64,000 nucleotides of DNA, taken from contig CAZIKK010000006.1 of NCBI GenBank assembly GCA_964539975.1, forward strand, positions 1 to 64,000. Reading direction: 5' to 3'. This DNA comes from 38-11 sp964539975. Its GTDB lineage: Bacteria; Bacillota; Clostridia; Tissierellales; Dethiosulfatibacteraceae. Positions 52,789 to 61,373 of this stretch are shown piece after piece. Positions within the stretch are counted from its first letter, which is position 1. Each line of letters begins with the position of its first letter. The notes under the pieces were generated by a model. The model did no database searches, was not told the DNA's origin, and saw nothing but the letters and a program-made list of their open reading frames with translations. Position numbers and translations under genes: made by a program.

Positions 52789-53687
52789 TGGAATTCAAAC
52801 AACTGGAAAGCTTTCTAGCAGTGGTCAAAACAAAAAGTTTTTCCAAAGCAGCTGAGCAATTATTCTTGACCCAACCTGCCGTGACAAGCAACTTGAAAAA
52901 ACTTGAAAGGGAATTAGGCGCCATATTGGTCAATCGAAAAGCAAAGGAAATTAGTCTCACCAAAGATGGAGAACACTTCCTCCCTCTGGCGGTAGATTTG
53001 ATCAACCGCCGTGATCAAGCAAAAAATCGAATTTGTCCTGCTTCGTCAGAGTTGGGAGGCATTTTGGAGATCAGTGCCAGCACCATACCCGAACAGTTTC
53101 TTTTGCCCCCTATTCTTCGAGACTTTTGTTTGCAATATCCAAATATCCGACTGTCCATTCGGCACATGGATTCTCAACAAGTATTAAATAGCATTCAATC
53201 TGGTCATCAAAATATGGGTGTCACTGGCAACAAACAAAAACAAGATGGATTGGACTACCTTGATTTTTATGAAGATCGCTTGGTTTTAGCTACACCCCCT
53301 GATATGAAGCTAAGTGACGATAATCATGTGTCCATCCATGATTTAGCTGGCAAAAACCTGATTTTGAGGGAAACCGGTTCCGGTACAAGAAAACGGCTAG
53401 AAGACTCTTTGGCTAACCAAGGAATAGATTTGTCCCTATTTGGAGCTATCCATGTAGTGGAAAGCAATGAAACCATCAAAAAGATGGTTTCGCTTGGGAT
53501 GGGTATCAGTTTCTTGTCCAACATATCAGTCATGGATGAGCAGGCTATGAATTTGATAACGATCTATGATTTGCTAGACATCCCCGTTGACCGGGTTTAT
53601 TCATTGGTTCATACCACCTATCGCTGTCTTTCTCCTGAAGAAGAGGCTTTCAAAATATTCGTCAAAACCTCAAAGACAAACAACTAA
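52788..53687 (+). CDS. LysR-family regulator, selenium-metabolism type
   Basis: 299 aa. N-terminal winged helix (EFKQLESFLAVVKTKSFSKAAEQLFLTQPAVTSNL) and a C-terminal substrate-binding domain (about 90-295). Its place directly after the selenocysteine-lyase-like gene matches the selenium-associated LysR group. It overlaps the convergent DDAH gene by 26 bases at the 3' end. Confidence 0.85.
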   Translation: MEFKQLESFLAVVKTKSFSKAAEQLFLTQPAVTSNLKKLERELGAILVNRKAKEISLTKDGEHFLPLAVDLINRRDQAKNRICPASSELGGILEISASTIPEQFLLPPILRDFCLQYPNIRLSIRHMDSQQVLNSIQSGHQNMGVTGNKQKQDGLDYLDFYEDRLVLATPPDMKLSDDNHVSIHDLAGKNLILRETGSGTRKRLEDSLANQGIDLSLFGAIHVVESNETIKKMVSLGMGISFLSNISVMDEQAMNLITIYDLLDIPVDRVYSLVHTTYRCLSPEEEAFKIFVKTSKTNN

Positions 53688-54429
53688 GACCCCCATCCAA
53701 CTTTCTAAACTCCGACATCTCTACGGGGATCACTTTATAGCCCAGTTCTCTAATTTTGCGCTCTGTCTCAGGATATCCTGCTGGTACAATCACATGATTA
53801 TTGATCCAAATACAGTTAGCCGCATAGTCTTCAGATGGTGGCACCTCAATAATATGGTATTTCTTGAATTCTGGTTTCTTTATGAATTCTCCTGTTGCCA
53901 ACATATTATTGTTCTCAATATAAGAAGAGCCTGTTTTTAAGTGGAGAAATGCTTTCATGGAAATGGTGGAAGCGGTAAATCCATATTTTCCCAAGTCATT
54001 CATCATCTGCTCGGCACCTGAGACATTGGTTCTGTCGGACAATCCAATATAAAAATGATCTCCTACCATCATAATATCGCCTCCTTCAATCGTTCCAGGC
54101 GGTTGTATGAATAAAATTCGCTCTTCGGGATAATATTTTTTTAACGCCTCTTGAATCGATTTTTCTTCACCCTTGCGACTGGCAGCACCTAAATTAGTGA
54201 TAATGGCACATTCTCGAGTCACCAAAGCGGCATCTTCAACAAAACAAGAATCAGGGTAGGTCTCATCCGCTGGCAAAATTTCCACTTGCAAACCACACTT
54301 TTTTAAAGCTTCCACGTACTTCTCATGTTGTTGCATGGCTTTTTCAAAAATAGGTTTGCCTAAATTCGCCTCTGTTATACCTTTCACCATGGATTTTGAA
54401 GGACGTTTGACAATTGCATGCTTAAACAT
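53662..54429 (-). CDS. dimethylarginine dimethylaminohydrolase (DDAH) family
   Basis: 255 aa, the DDAH size. Motifs: PDSCFVEDAALV, GGDIMMVGDHFYIG, His in FLHLKTGSSYI and the catalytic Cys in GGLSCLSLRF at the C-terminus. It hydrolyses methylated arginines to citrulline and methylamines, or a related guanidino substrate. AGGAGAG precedes ATG 54429. Arginine/ornithine genes elsewhere in the window make a link to ornithine metabolism plausible. Confidence 0.88.
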   Translation of the reverse strand: MFKHAIVKRPSKSMVKGITEANLGKPIFEKAMQQHEKYVEALKKCGLQVEILPADETYPDSCFVEDAALVTRECAIITNLGAASRKGEEKSIQEALKKYYPEERILFIQPPGTIEGGDIMMVGDHFYIGLSDRTNVSGAEQMMNDLGKYGFTASTISMKAFLHLKTGSSYIENNNMLATGEFIKKPEFKKYHIIEVPPSEDYAANCIWINNHVIVPAGYPETERKIRELGYKVIPVEMSEFRKLDGGLSCLSLRF

Positions 54430-54572
54430 TTTAGTCTCTCCTTTCTTTCAATTTTTTTCATCATACCAAAAAAGAAATCTTTCAACAACTTGATTCTCTT
54501 TCAATAAAATAAGATATTTCTTTAATATTTGTTTTTAGGAAAAAGTTTGCATAGTCCTTCCTTTTAACCTGT

Positions 54573-54581
54573 GCTATAATG
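54573..54581 (+). promoter_or_regulatory. extended -10 promoter of the membrane module gene
   Basis: TGC-TATAAT at 54573-54581 (TGn extended -10) with a weak -35 (TAGTCC, 54553-54558). Confidence 0.6.
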
Positions 54582-54638
54582 AATGCTGAACGGATATGTT
54601 ATATCCAAAAATCTATGTTTTAAAGTAGGTGAATCAGA

Positions 54639-55175
54639 ATGGATCAAATGACATTGCTTAAAAGACAAAATCGAATGGTTGCCAAACTATTGTGGGTGGC
54701 AACAGTACTAGCATTTTTAAACAATTTGCTTGGCGTTCGCGACATCAAGGCTGGCATACTAATTGTTGTGTTTTGTGGTGGGTCTGCATTATTGGTCTCT
54801 TATCTGGCCTATACCAGCAAAATGATTTCTCAGACCAAATATTTCGCTATTGCGAGCTGTTATATAACCGTTTTTATTTTCATCGCCTTCACACCCGGTA
54901 TGCTTTCTTATTTCACCATTTATATCTCGCTGTTTTTACTAGGCATTTACCAAGATCAACAAGTGACAGCGATTTCTGTGGTCATTAGTCTGGCCATTTC
55001 AACTTATGCTTTTCTTTTTCATAAAGAAATGATTTTTCATCCCCGCTATTATGAAACCATTTCCGTATTGGCGATTAATTTTTTCATTGTTCTGTCTGGT
55101 TGTCTGCTGGTTCTGCAAGGAGAGTTTGGAACGAAAGTGCACCGAGAAATAGAGAAAGAAAAAAAAGAGATCTGA
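54639..55175 (+). CDS. chemoreceptor-like six-helix membrane module, truncated
   Basis: 178 aa with about six membrane segments, ending in GEFGTKVHREIEKEKKEI. The start (MDQMTLLKRQNRMVAKLLW) resembles the membrane sensor part of some methyl-accepting chemotaxis proteins that have six helices followed directly by the signalling domain. Here the frame stops where a HAMP/MCP domain would begin and a strong terminator follows, so it is either a stand-alone sensor or a truncated receptor. The similarity is from pattern only. Confidence 0.5.
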   Translation: MDQMTLLKRQNRMVAKLLWVATVLAFLNNLLGVRDIKAGILIVVFCGGSALLVSYLAYTSKMISQTKYFAIASCYITVFIFIAFTPGMLSYFTIYISLFLLGIYQDQQVTAISVVISLAISTYAFLFHKEMIFHPRYYETISVLAINFFIVLSGCLLVLQGEFGTKVHREIEKEKKEI

Positions 55176-55203
55176 CCATATTAGATGGCCAGATCTCTTT
55201 TTT
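55161..55203 (+). terminator. bidirectional terminator between convergent genes
   Basis: AAAAAAGAGATCTG (55161-55174) pairs with CAGATCTCTTTTTT (55190-55203). Inner bases CCAT/ATGG extend the stem. It overlaps the stop of the membrane module and of the monooxygenase-like gene. Confidence 0.9.
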
Positions 55204-55501
55204 ACAATTTCATAGGTTTACTCTCATAAACATGGAGTTGGTAAGAATCTGGAAGAACCATATCTTCTCGGCTTTCAGCAAACACCTTCATATGTGGCGT
55301 CTTCACATGTGCCTGCAAAGCTTCTTTAGATTCCCACTCTTCATAGACAAAAATCATTTGATCATTTTCTGGTGAAGCGTAAACAGAATATTCAATGTTT
55401 CCCTCTTCTTTTCTTGTCGCGGTAACAGCCTCTTTTGCCAACGCCATCACTTGATCTCTGAATCCAGGTTTGACTAGATATTTCACAGCTACTGTAATCA
55501 T
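55202..55501 (-). CDS. antibiotic-biosynthesis-monooxygenase (ABM) domain protein, YgiN-like
   Basis: 99 aa, one ABM domain: MITVAVKYLVKPGFRDQVMALAKE, FVYEEWESKEALQAHVKTPH. Family members are quinol or heme-related monooxygenases, often of unknown substrate; YgiN is the E. coli quinol monooxygenase. The stop follows the antiporter on the same strand by 28 bases, so co-transcription under the fluoride riboswitch is possible. Confidence 0.85.
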   Translation of the reverse strand: MITVAVKYLVKPGFRDQVMALAKEAVTATRKEEGNIEYSVYASPENDQMIFVYEEWESKEALQAHVKTPHMKVFAESREDMVLPDSYQLHVYESKPMKL

Positions 55502-55529
55502 TGCTTCACTCCCTTATTTATTTGACAGA

Positions 55530-56717
55530 TCAATCATCCTTAGATTTATTTAACCACTTTTTATAGGTTTTATCAATCCCAATCGCTCCCAAAGGTGCTG
55601 TCAACATAATTGTCATGACTGCCACAGCAAGGATCAAGCTTCCCGCTGGCATGCTAAGTGTCAAAGGAATGGCTCCAATAGCTGCTTGCACAGTGGCCTT
55701 CGGCAAATAGGCCAAAATACAAAAAAACCTTTCTTTTATATTCAACGGTGTTTTAATCAAACTGATCATGACACCCAACCCTCTAAAAATCAACGAAACG
55801 GACAATAAGGCGACAACTGGCAGTCCAACACCAGAAATAATATTGATGTCAACAGCTGCTCCAACCAATACGAACAACATGATCTCAGCACCTACCCACA
55901 TCTTTGAAAATTTGCTTTTTAGTCTATTTGCTATTTCTTCATCTCCGTGGAGCAAAACAATTCCCAAAACCATAACAGCCAACAATCCTGATATAGGAAT
56001 CCATTGAGCTGCTTCATTTTGTAAAGTCACTAGCAAAAAAGACACACTGAGCACCATCATAGTTTTCATCGTATCTCTCATAGGAATCTTGTGAAACAGT
56101 CCTATTATTCCTTTCCCAGAAATAACCCCCACAAGCAGACCTAATCCAATTGATATCGGTATATTCAACATACTCTCTACGCCCGCTCCATTGCCTTGGT
56201 AAAAGCCTATTAATATACCAAACAATACAATCACAAAAATATCGTCCACCGAAGCTCCTGCCATTATCAAATGAGGAATTTTCTTATCTCGACCATAACC
56301 AGTCTCCATAAGATAAATCATTCTAGGAACGATAATAGCCGGTGAAACAGCGGCAATAATGGTGGCCATCACCGCTGCCTCAAAATAGGAAACACCAAGT
56401 ATCACAGGCGCAACCAATGTGATAGCCGTCATCTCAAATATAGCAGGTATAAAGCACATCATCAAGGCCGGTCTGCCCACAGCTTTTAAGTCTTTTAAAT
56501 CTAGATTTAGCCCTGCCCTTGTGAGTATCACGATTAAAGCAATCTCTCTAAGCTCTGATGAAATCATCAGAATCTCCGGTGAAATGAGATTAAGCACATA
56601 AGGCCCCATCAAAATACCTGTGACAATCATTCCCAAAATTCCTGGTAAATGAACTTTTGTAAACACCATGCTTAACGCAAAGCCAATCATTAAAATCAAC
56701 GCTAGACTTAATAACAT
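55530..56717 (-). CDS. CPA2-type cation:proton antiporter
   Basis: 395 aa from ATG 56717 (GGAGG five bases upstream; the frame to 56771 reads through the terminator). About 12 hydrophobic segments with the Nha/Kef pattern (LPGILGMIVTGILMGPYVLN, ILTRAGLNLDLKDLK, GASVDDIFVIVLFG with the Asp pair). Likely exchanges Na+ or another ion for H+. Its 5' leader carries a fluoride riboswitch, and antiporters of this kind are among known targets of that riboswitch, so it may export fluoride indirectly or protect against it. Confidence 0.9.
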   Translation of the reverse strand: MLLSLALILMIGFALSMVFTKVHLPGILGMIVTGILMGPYVLNLISPEILMISSELREIALIVILTRAGLNLDLKDLKAVGRPALMMCFIPAIFEMTAITLVAPVILGVSYFEAAVMATIIAAVSPAIIVPRMIYLMETGYGRDKKIPHLIMAGASVDDIFVIVLFGILIGFYQGNGAGVESMLNIPISIGLGLLVGVISGKGIIGLFHKIPMRDTMKTMMVLSVSFLLVTLQNEAAQWIPISGLLAVMVLGIVLLHGDEEIANRLKSKFSKMWVGAEIMLFVLVGAAVDINIISGVGLPVVALLSVSLIFRGLGVMISLIKTPLNIKERFFCILAYLPKATVQAAIGAIPLTLSMPAGSLILAVAVMTIMLTAPLGAIGIDKTYKKWLNKSKDD

Positions 56718-56727
56718 AATATCCTCC

Positions 56728-56774
56728 AAAAAACAAAAACTGATGTTCTGTGATCGTTGCACAGAAGTCATCAG
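56728..56774 (-). terminator. terminator controlled by the fluoride riboswitch
   Basis: Minus strand CTGATG-N2-TTCTGTG pairs with CACAGAA-CATCAG, then TTTTTGTTTTTT, ending 11 bases before the antiporter ATG. Its 5' strand overlaps the last part of the aptamer (GATGACTTCTGTG), so ligand binding should prevent the terminator. Confidence 0.85.
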
Positions 56775-56820
56775 CTTATCAGCGGTTTAGGCATTCACCA
56801 AGGGAGCACTTCATTCCCAT
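56763..56820 (-). promoter_or_regulatory. fluoride (crcB-motif) riboswitch aptamer
   Basis: On the minus strand: GGGA-N8-TCCC (first hairpin), TAAACCGC, a GCT-GATA-AGC mini-hairpin and GCTGATGACTTCT. AAGT in the first loop (56808-56811 side) pairs with ACTT near the end, as in the crcB motif (GGnGATGnnn...AACCGC...GCTGATGA). An extra 6-7 bases sit between the first hairpin and AACCGC compared with examples I recall. Transcription starts at about 56820 from TTGTAC-N17-TAAAAT (56856-56828). Confidence 0.85.
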
Positions 56821-56827
56821 GAACAAT

Positions 56828-56856
56828 ATTTTAACATAGTTTTTCTACGGGTACAA
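56828..56856 (-). promoter_or_regulatory. promoter of the fluoride-controlled antiporter transcript
   Basis: TTGTAC (56856-56851), 17-base spacer, TAAAAT (56833-56828) on the minus strand. Its start point falls right at the 5' end of the aptamer. Confidence 0.75.
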
Positions 56857-56868
56857 TGCTTTTCTTCC

Positions 56869-56918
56869 TTGACAAATGGATTCGTTTTTTGTATCGTTAT
56901 ATTGGTAAATACATAACG
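56869..56918 (+). promoter_or_regulatory. importer promoter with ModE-type box
   Basis: TTGACA (56869-56874), 17-base spacer, TATCGT (56892-56897). A 24-bp inverted repeat (CGTTATATTG at 56895-56904 and TACATAACG at 56910-56918) overlaps the -10 and start. Layout and half-sites coincide with the E. coli modA ModE box as I recall it (CGTTATATTG...TACATAACG). Confidence 0.88.
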
Positions 56919-56935
56919 CTTAAAGGAGTTAATTG

Positions 56936-58021
56936 ATGAAAACAACACACCTGTTAAAACCTGCCTTGCTTATCGTTCTGGCTATGCTTGTCTTATTCTC
57001 CGCCATTGGTTGTAACCAAAACAGTCCAACACCACCCAACCAGCCTGGTGAGTCTAATTCTGGCAATACGGATAACGAAAACACAGGACACAATGATTTT
57101 GAAGTGGTCATCACAGACCATCTGAATCGACAACTAACTTTTGACACCCCTGCGGAAAACATTGTCAGTGGCTACTATATTAGTTCCTCCATGCTTATGG
57201 CTCTAGGTTTGTCTGATCGTGTTATCGGGATTGAAGCCCGTGCCGAGACAAGACCTCTTTATCAATTGGCTGCTCCACATTTTCTAGATCTTCCCAGTAT
57301 CGGTTCTATGAGAGAATTAGACATTGAAGCTATTGCTGCTCTAGACCCAGATTTAGTTGTGTTGTCAGTACGTCTGAAAGAAGCCATTGAGATATTGGAA
57401 TCACTCAATATTCCTGTATTGGCTATCGATCCAGAGACGACTGACCGTCTGTTTCAAGCCATTGATTGGATTGCCCAGATCACAGATACCGTTGATAGGG
57501 CTGAACAATTGAAAGCTTTTCACAATCAAAAAATGGTTGATGTAGCCGACATGCTTCAGGGACAATCCCCTCCGACAATATATTTCGCGGGAAACAGTGA
57601 CCTATTATCCACCGTTTCCAATCAAATGTACCAGCAAATAATGATTGAACAAGCAGGTGGTATCAGTGTGTCTCAAGATATCAACGATACCTATTGGGCG
57701 ACTATTTCCTACGAACAACTTATTGCCTACAACCCTGATGTGATCATTCTGGCCCCTGCGGCAACCTATTCTAAAGAAGAAGTACTAGACAATGTCAATC
57801 TTCAAGGCATCACTGCTATTGGTAACCAACGGGTTTACGAGATGCCTTATCAAATCGAAGCTTGGGATTCTCCCATTCCTTCAGGGATATTGGGCACCCT
57901 TTGGTTAACTAGCGTCTTGCATGATTCCGTTTACTCGTCTGACGATTTTGCAGCTGACGCAACAGAATTTTACGAAATTTTTTACGACTTCACCGTTGAT
58001 CCAGCCGCTTTCACTTACTAA
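56936..58021 (+). CDS. ABC importer substrate-binding lipoprotein (FecB/BtuF/MolA type)
   Basis: 361 aa from ATG 56936 with AAGGAG upstream. N-terminal signal peptide and a lipobox ending at Cys24 (LFSAIGC). The mature part is the helical-backbone metal-receptor fold (VITDHLNRQLTFDTPAENIVSG, then SMRELDIEAIAALDPDLVV). The family binds iron-siderophores, cobalamin or molybdate/tungstate. The ModE box upstream and the ModE-like gene at the operon end favour molybdate or tungstate. Confidence 0.88.
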   Translation: MKTTHLLKPALLIVLAMLVLFSAIGCNQNSPTPPNQPGESNSGNTDNENTGHNDFEVVITDHLNRQLTFDTPAENIVSGYYISSSMLMALGLSDRVIGIEARAETRPLYQLAAPHFLDLPSIGSMRELDIEAIAALDPDLVVLSVRLKEAIEILESLNIPVLAIDPETTDRLFQAIDWIAQITDTVDRAEQLKAFHNQKMVDVADMLQGQSPPTIYFAGNSDLLSTVSNQMYQQIMIEQAGGISVSQDINDTYWATISYEQLIAYNPDVIILAPAATYSKEEVLDNVNLQGITAIGNQRVYEMPYQIEAWDSPIPSGILGTLWLTSVLHDSVYSSDDFAADATEFYEIFYDFTVDPAAFTY

Positions 58022-58032
58022 AGGAATCTATA

Positions 58033-59037
58033 ATGAAGACAACAAAAAAGCCTTCTCCTCTTACAACCAAATATATTGTGCTCGCTTTTCTGCTGGTGAT
58101 GGCTTTTTTTCTATCTATCGGCATAGGCAAATACCCCATTAGTCCTCAAGATATCTATCGTCTCTTAACAGGGGGGGACGTCTCCTCTTTGACTCAGTCG
58201 GTTTTCTATAATCTTAGGATCCCTCGTGTTTTCATGAGCTTAATAGCTGGATTTGGCCTAAGCATAGCCGGTAGTGTCTATCAAACGATCTTCAAGAATC
58301 CTTTGGCCACACCAGATTTGATCGGCGTGTCCTCCGGTGCCAATCTAGGCGCGGCTGTTGCCATTACTTTTTTTGCCGGTGGCACATCCGCTATTGCTAT
58401 CAGTGCGTTCATAGGTGGCGTCATCGCAGTCTTTACTGCTTTGGGCTTGACGCGTCTATCCGCGGAAAAAAGCATCACCACCTTTGTACTAGCTGGCATT
58501 GTCATCAGCTCTCTCGCCCAAGGTTTTATCATGCTATTGAAGGTTTTCGCTGACCCAGAGCATCAACTGGCTGCCATGGAATTCTGGGCCATGGGTAGCT
58601 TTGCTTCTATCACTCGGGATAAATTGATCTCTATTCTTCCTTTTGTTCTCATTGGTTTGATCGGATTACTCTTGCTTCGTTGGCAAATCAATTTGTTGTC
58701 GTTGAGCGACGAAGAAGGCCGTAGTCTTGGAATACCTGTTGGTTTGATCCGATTCTTTGTTGTTCTGTTTGCCACTCTATTAGTTGCAAGTATCGTTTCT
58801 ATCACTGGACTAATTTCTTTTATCGGACTGATTGCTCCGCATATTGGACGCATGCTTACAAAAAGAAACGACACCCATACCCTTGTTTTGAGTGGCCTTG
58901 TTGGCGCGCTATTGCTAATAATTTCAGATAGTTTAGCTAGAAGTCTTACTGCTAGCGAACTGCCCATCAGTATCTTGACCACCTTTATTGGTGCTCCTTA
59001 TCTAGGGTATCTGATGATTCGTCTCAGACAGTCTTAA
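58033..59037 (+). CDS. FecCD-family ABC permease
   Basis: 334 aa with about ten membrane segments: RIPRVFMSLIAGFGLSIAGSVYQTIFKNPLATPDLIG is split over helices 2-3, and GLIAPHIGRMLTKRNDTHTL is the cytoplasmic coupling loop. It forms the pore of the importer. Twelve bases after the binding protein. Confidence 0.92.
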   Translation: MKTTKKPSPLTTKYIVLAFLLVMAFFLSIGIGKYPISPQDIYRLLTGGDVSSLTQSVFYNLRIPRVFMSLIAGFGLSIAGSVYQTIFKNPLATPDLIGVSSGANLGAAVAITFFAGGTSAIAISAFIGGVIAVFTALGLTRLSAEKSITTFVLAGIVISSLAQGFIMLLKVFADPEHQLAAMEFWAMGSFASITRDKLISILPFVLIGLIGLLLLRWQINLLSLSDEEGRSLGIPVGLIRFFVVLFATLLVASIVSITGLISFIGLIAPHIGRMLTKRNDTHTLVLSGLVGALLLIISDSLARSLTASELPISILTTFIGAPYLGYLMIRLRQS

Positions 59038-59070
59038 AAACCACCTAGTTTATGCAAAGGAGATATGCTC

Positions 59071-59844
59071 ATGTTAGAAATCAAACAGCTATCCGTTGGC
59101 TACAATGGAGAAACCATTGTGGAAAATATCAATTTTTGTACACATTCTGGCAAACTCACTGCCCTTTTAGGTCTTAACGGTGCTGGCAAAACAACCTTGT
59201 TAAAAACCATCAGCGGCCTTCTCAGCCCCTTGTCTGGGCATTGTCTTGTCAATGGTCGAGACACCCTGACTCTTAAAGACAAAGAAAGAGGGAAATACTT
59301 GAGCTATATGCCTCAACGTCCAAGCATCATTTACCATATGCCTGTGGAAGATGTGGTCTTAATGGGTATGACCCCCTATCTGGGTATGTTCGAAACCCCT
59401 TCAAAAAAACACCGGAAAATGGCACGAGAAATGATTCATTTGGTTGGAATGGATTCTTATACACATGACAGCTTTTTACATTTGAGTGAAGGACAAAAAC
59501 AATTGATCATTGTCGCAAGAAACCTTTTGCAACAAGCATCTGTCATGCTTTTTGACGAACCCGACAGCGCCTTAGACTTTAAGAATCGCCACATGATCCT
59601 TGGGAAAATCAAGCAACTGATCAAACATCAAAACCGAACGGGCATCATCACGCTTCACGACCCTAATGATGCCCTCTATTACTGTGATCAAATCATCGTT
59701 GTCCACAACGGAAGCATCCTTACCCGCTTTGACACCCATTCTCTTGACCTTAATCGTTTAAAAGAGATTTTTTCCATAATCTATGGTAAAATCGATGTGA
59801 TACAACATGAACAACAATACATGATTGTGAGGAAGCCACAATGA
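59071..59844 (+). CDS. FecE/BtuD-type ABC ATPase
   Basis: 257 aa from ATG 59071 (AGGAG eight bases upstream; the ATG at 59065 is too close). Walker A GLNGAGKTTLLK (about 33-44), signature LSEGQKQLIIVAR (LSGGQ variant with Glu), Walker B VMLFDEPDSALD. Powers the permease. Overlaps the ModE-like gene by four bases. Confidence 0.92.
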   Translation: MLEIKQLSVGYNGETIVENINFCTHSGKLTALLGLNGAGKTTLLKTISGLLSPLSGHCLVNGRDTLTLKDKERGKYLSYMPQRPSIIYHMPVEDVVLMGMTPYLGMFETPSKKHRKMAREMIHLVGMDSYTHDSFLHLSEGQKQLIIVARNLLQQASVMLFDEPDSALDFKNRHMILGKIKQLIKHQNRTGIITLHDPNDALYYCDQIIVVHNGSILTRFDTHSLDLNRLKEIFSIIYGKIDVIQHEQQYMIVRKPQ

Positions 59845-60176
59845 AACCAGGATACAGTGTATGGATAAAAAATGAACAAAACGAACGAATTTTTGGTGCT
59901 GGTCCCTTTCGGCTATTACAACTTGTGGCTACTTTGGGATCTTTGAATAAAGCTGCTAAAAAAATGAACCTTTCCTATTCTAAAGCCTTCAATATCATCA
60001 AGCGTGCCGAAAAAGAACTTAAGTGCCCTTTGCTGGAACGGGAAGTAGGTGGCATCAAAGGTGGCGGATCCACGCTTACTCCTGAGGCAACGGACTTGTT
60101 GGATAAATTTCAACAATTCCAAAGTCAATCTGAAACAGCCATTGAAACCATTTTTCTTGAGATATTTAAAAAATAA
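59841..60176 (+). CDS. ModE-like winged-helix regulator without molybdate domain
   Basis: 111 aa. It is the N-terminal LysR-type helix-turn-helix of ModE (RLLQLVATLGSLNKAAKKMNLSYSKAFNIIKRAEKEL about 24-60, GGIKGGGSTLTPEATDLLDKF). The C-terminal MOP molybdate-binding domains of full ModE are missing. It overlaps the ATPase gene, completing the operon, and is the natural candidate to bind the box at 56895-56918. How it senses metal is unclear. Confidence 0.9.
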   Translation: MKPGYSVWIKNEQNERIFGAGPFRLLQLVATLGSLNKAAKKMNLSYSKAFNIIKRAEKELKCPLLEREVGGIKGGGSTLTPEATDLLDKFQQFQSQSETAIETIFLEIFKK

Positions 60177-60177
60177 C

Positions 60178-61179
60178 CTATTTGCCTGACATCTTTAAAT
60201 ATGCCGATCTTTTCAATTCTTCCATACCGTATCGTTGATAAAGTTCATGACAACTGTATGTAAATTTAATTGTATGCACATCTGTCAAAGACAAACACTG
60301 GCTTATGATCTCATTCCAATCTGGGGTTGAAACAGCCTCAACTGATTCGTTATAAGTCAAATCTCCCACGGTCAACAAATGAGCTAGGCAACATGTGGAA
60401 TAAATGTCAAAGGCACGATCAAAATCATTGAAATAGTCTTTAAGATTCACTAACGCGTGCAATCCAGTCAAACAGTGAAGCACCACAATACTAAAGGACT
60501 GGTCAAACACAGGAAGTAACAATGAGATCAAACCTCTGATTTTATCTTCTTCTGATCCCTTTATTAAAAATCCTCTCTCCATAAAGGTTTTGTCTTCATA
60601 TAAGGCTTTCATCTGTCTTCCCGTGGAAGGCTGGGACTCCAGTAGTTTTCTTATCTCTTTATGGCTCGCCAACTGCTTCATTTCATCGAACATATCAGAA
60701 ACCACTACTCGTCGACTCAAAACACCTGCTTCACGGTAAGCCGTGACATAGTACGCTAAAGCTCGTGAAACTTCCTCCTCCAGATGATTCTCCATTTGTG
60801 CTCCTTCTACAGCGTAAGCCAATCGAATCAACACATGAAACAACCCTGATGACATCCCCAGAGGGTATTGATTCAAGACGTCACGTATCACTTTGTCTTT
60901 TCCTTCCTGCTGAATTCTTTCTCTAACCAACAACAAACACACCTCATACTTCTCTCTTTTCCCAAGACAGGATTTAAGTGAATTTGCTTTTTCTGATGTC
61001 TCCTTTGTCTGATTAATCTGGAATTTCAATTTGTAATAATCTGAGTAGTCTTTCACCAAATCGAGATTTCCCGATAATTTGTACAAAGCCAGCTGTCCCA
61101 TTGGCAGATGATTCACCAAATTTCCCATGTAAGGGGTATCCTTTTTACCATATTCGACTATCAGTTCTCCTATTGTCAT
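60178..61179 (-). CDS. questin-oxidase-family (DUF4243) protein
   Basis: 333 aa. Family-type elements: YMGNLVNHLPMGQLALYKL at the start, GMSSGLFHVLIRLAYAVEG in the middle and FTYSCHELYQRYG at the end, carrying several His. The fungal founding member is a questin oxidase; bacterial members are of unknown role. It converges on the ModE-like gene with a one-base gap. Confidence 0.75.
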   Translation of the reverse strand: MTIGELIVEYGKKDTPYMGNLVNHLPMGQLALYKLSGNLDLVKDYSDYYKLKFQINQTKETSEKANSLKSCLGKREKYEVCLLLVRERIQQEGKDKVIRDVLNQYPLGMSSGLFHVLIRLAYAVEGAQMENHLEEEVSRALAYYVTAYREAGVLSRRVVVSDMFDEMKQLASHKEIRKLLESQPSTGRQMKALYEDKTFMERGFLIKGSEEDKIRGLISLLLPVFDQSFSIVVLHCLTGLHALVNLKDYFNDFDRAFDIYSTCCLAHLLTVGDLTYNESVEAVSTPDWNEIISQCLSLTDVHTIKFTYSCHELYQRYGMEELKRSAYLKMSGK

Positions 61180-61306
61180 AGCTTGCTCCTATCGATACTA
61201 TTTAGGTTCATTTAAGGCTACCTATAAGCCTGTATTTATGTTTGCTTCAATAGTATCACACACAATTGGAAGAAATCAATCATTTGAAATCTCCAGCAAA
61301 AAATGC

Positions 61307-61359
61307 TTGACAAGAACAGGTTCATCGACTAATATGTACATATTCCCATATGAGAATAT
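61307..61359 (+). promoter_or_regulatory. promoter and ArsR-type operator, first ars unit
   Basis: TTGACA (61307-61312), 17-base spacer, TAATAT (61330-61335). Operator ATATTC-N8-GAATAT at 61340-61359, a perfect inverted repeat just after the start. Confidence 0.85.
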
Positions 61360-61373
61360 ATAAAGGAGTTGCT

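Noticed and set aside
60178..61179. Possible TPR or transcription-regulator protein
   Set aside because: The NHLPM and Y-x-CHELYQRYG segments fit the questin oxidase (DUF4243) family better than a repeat protein.
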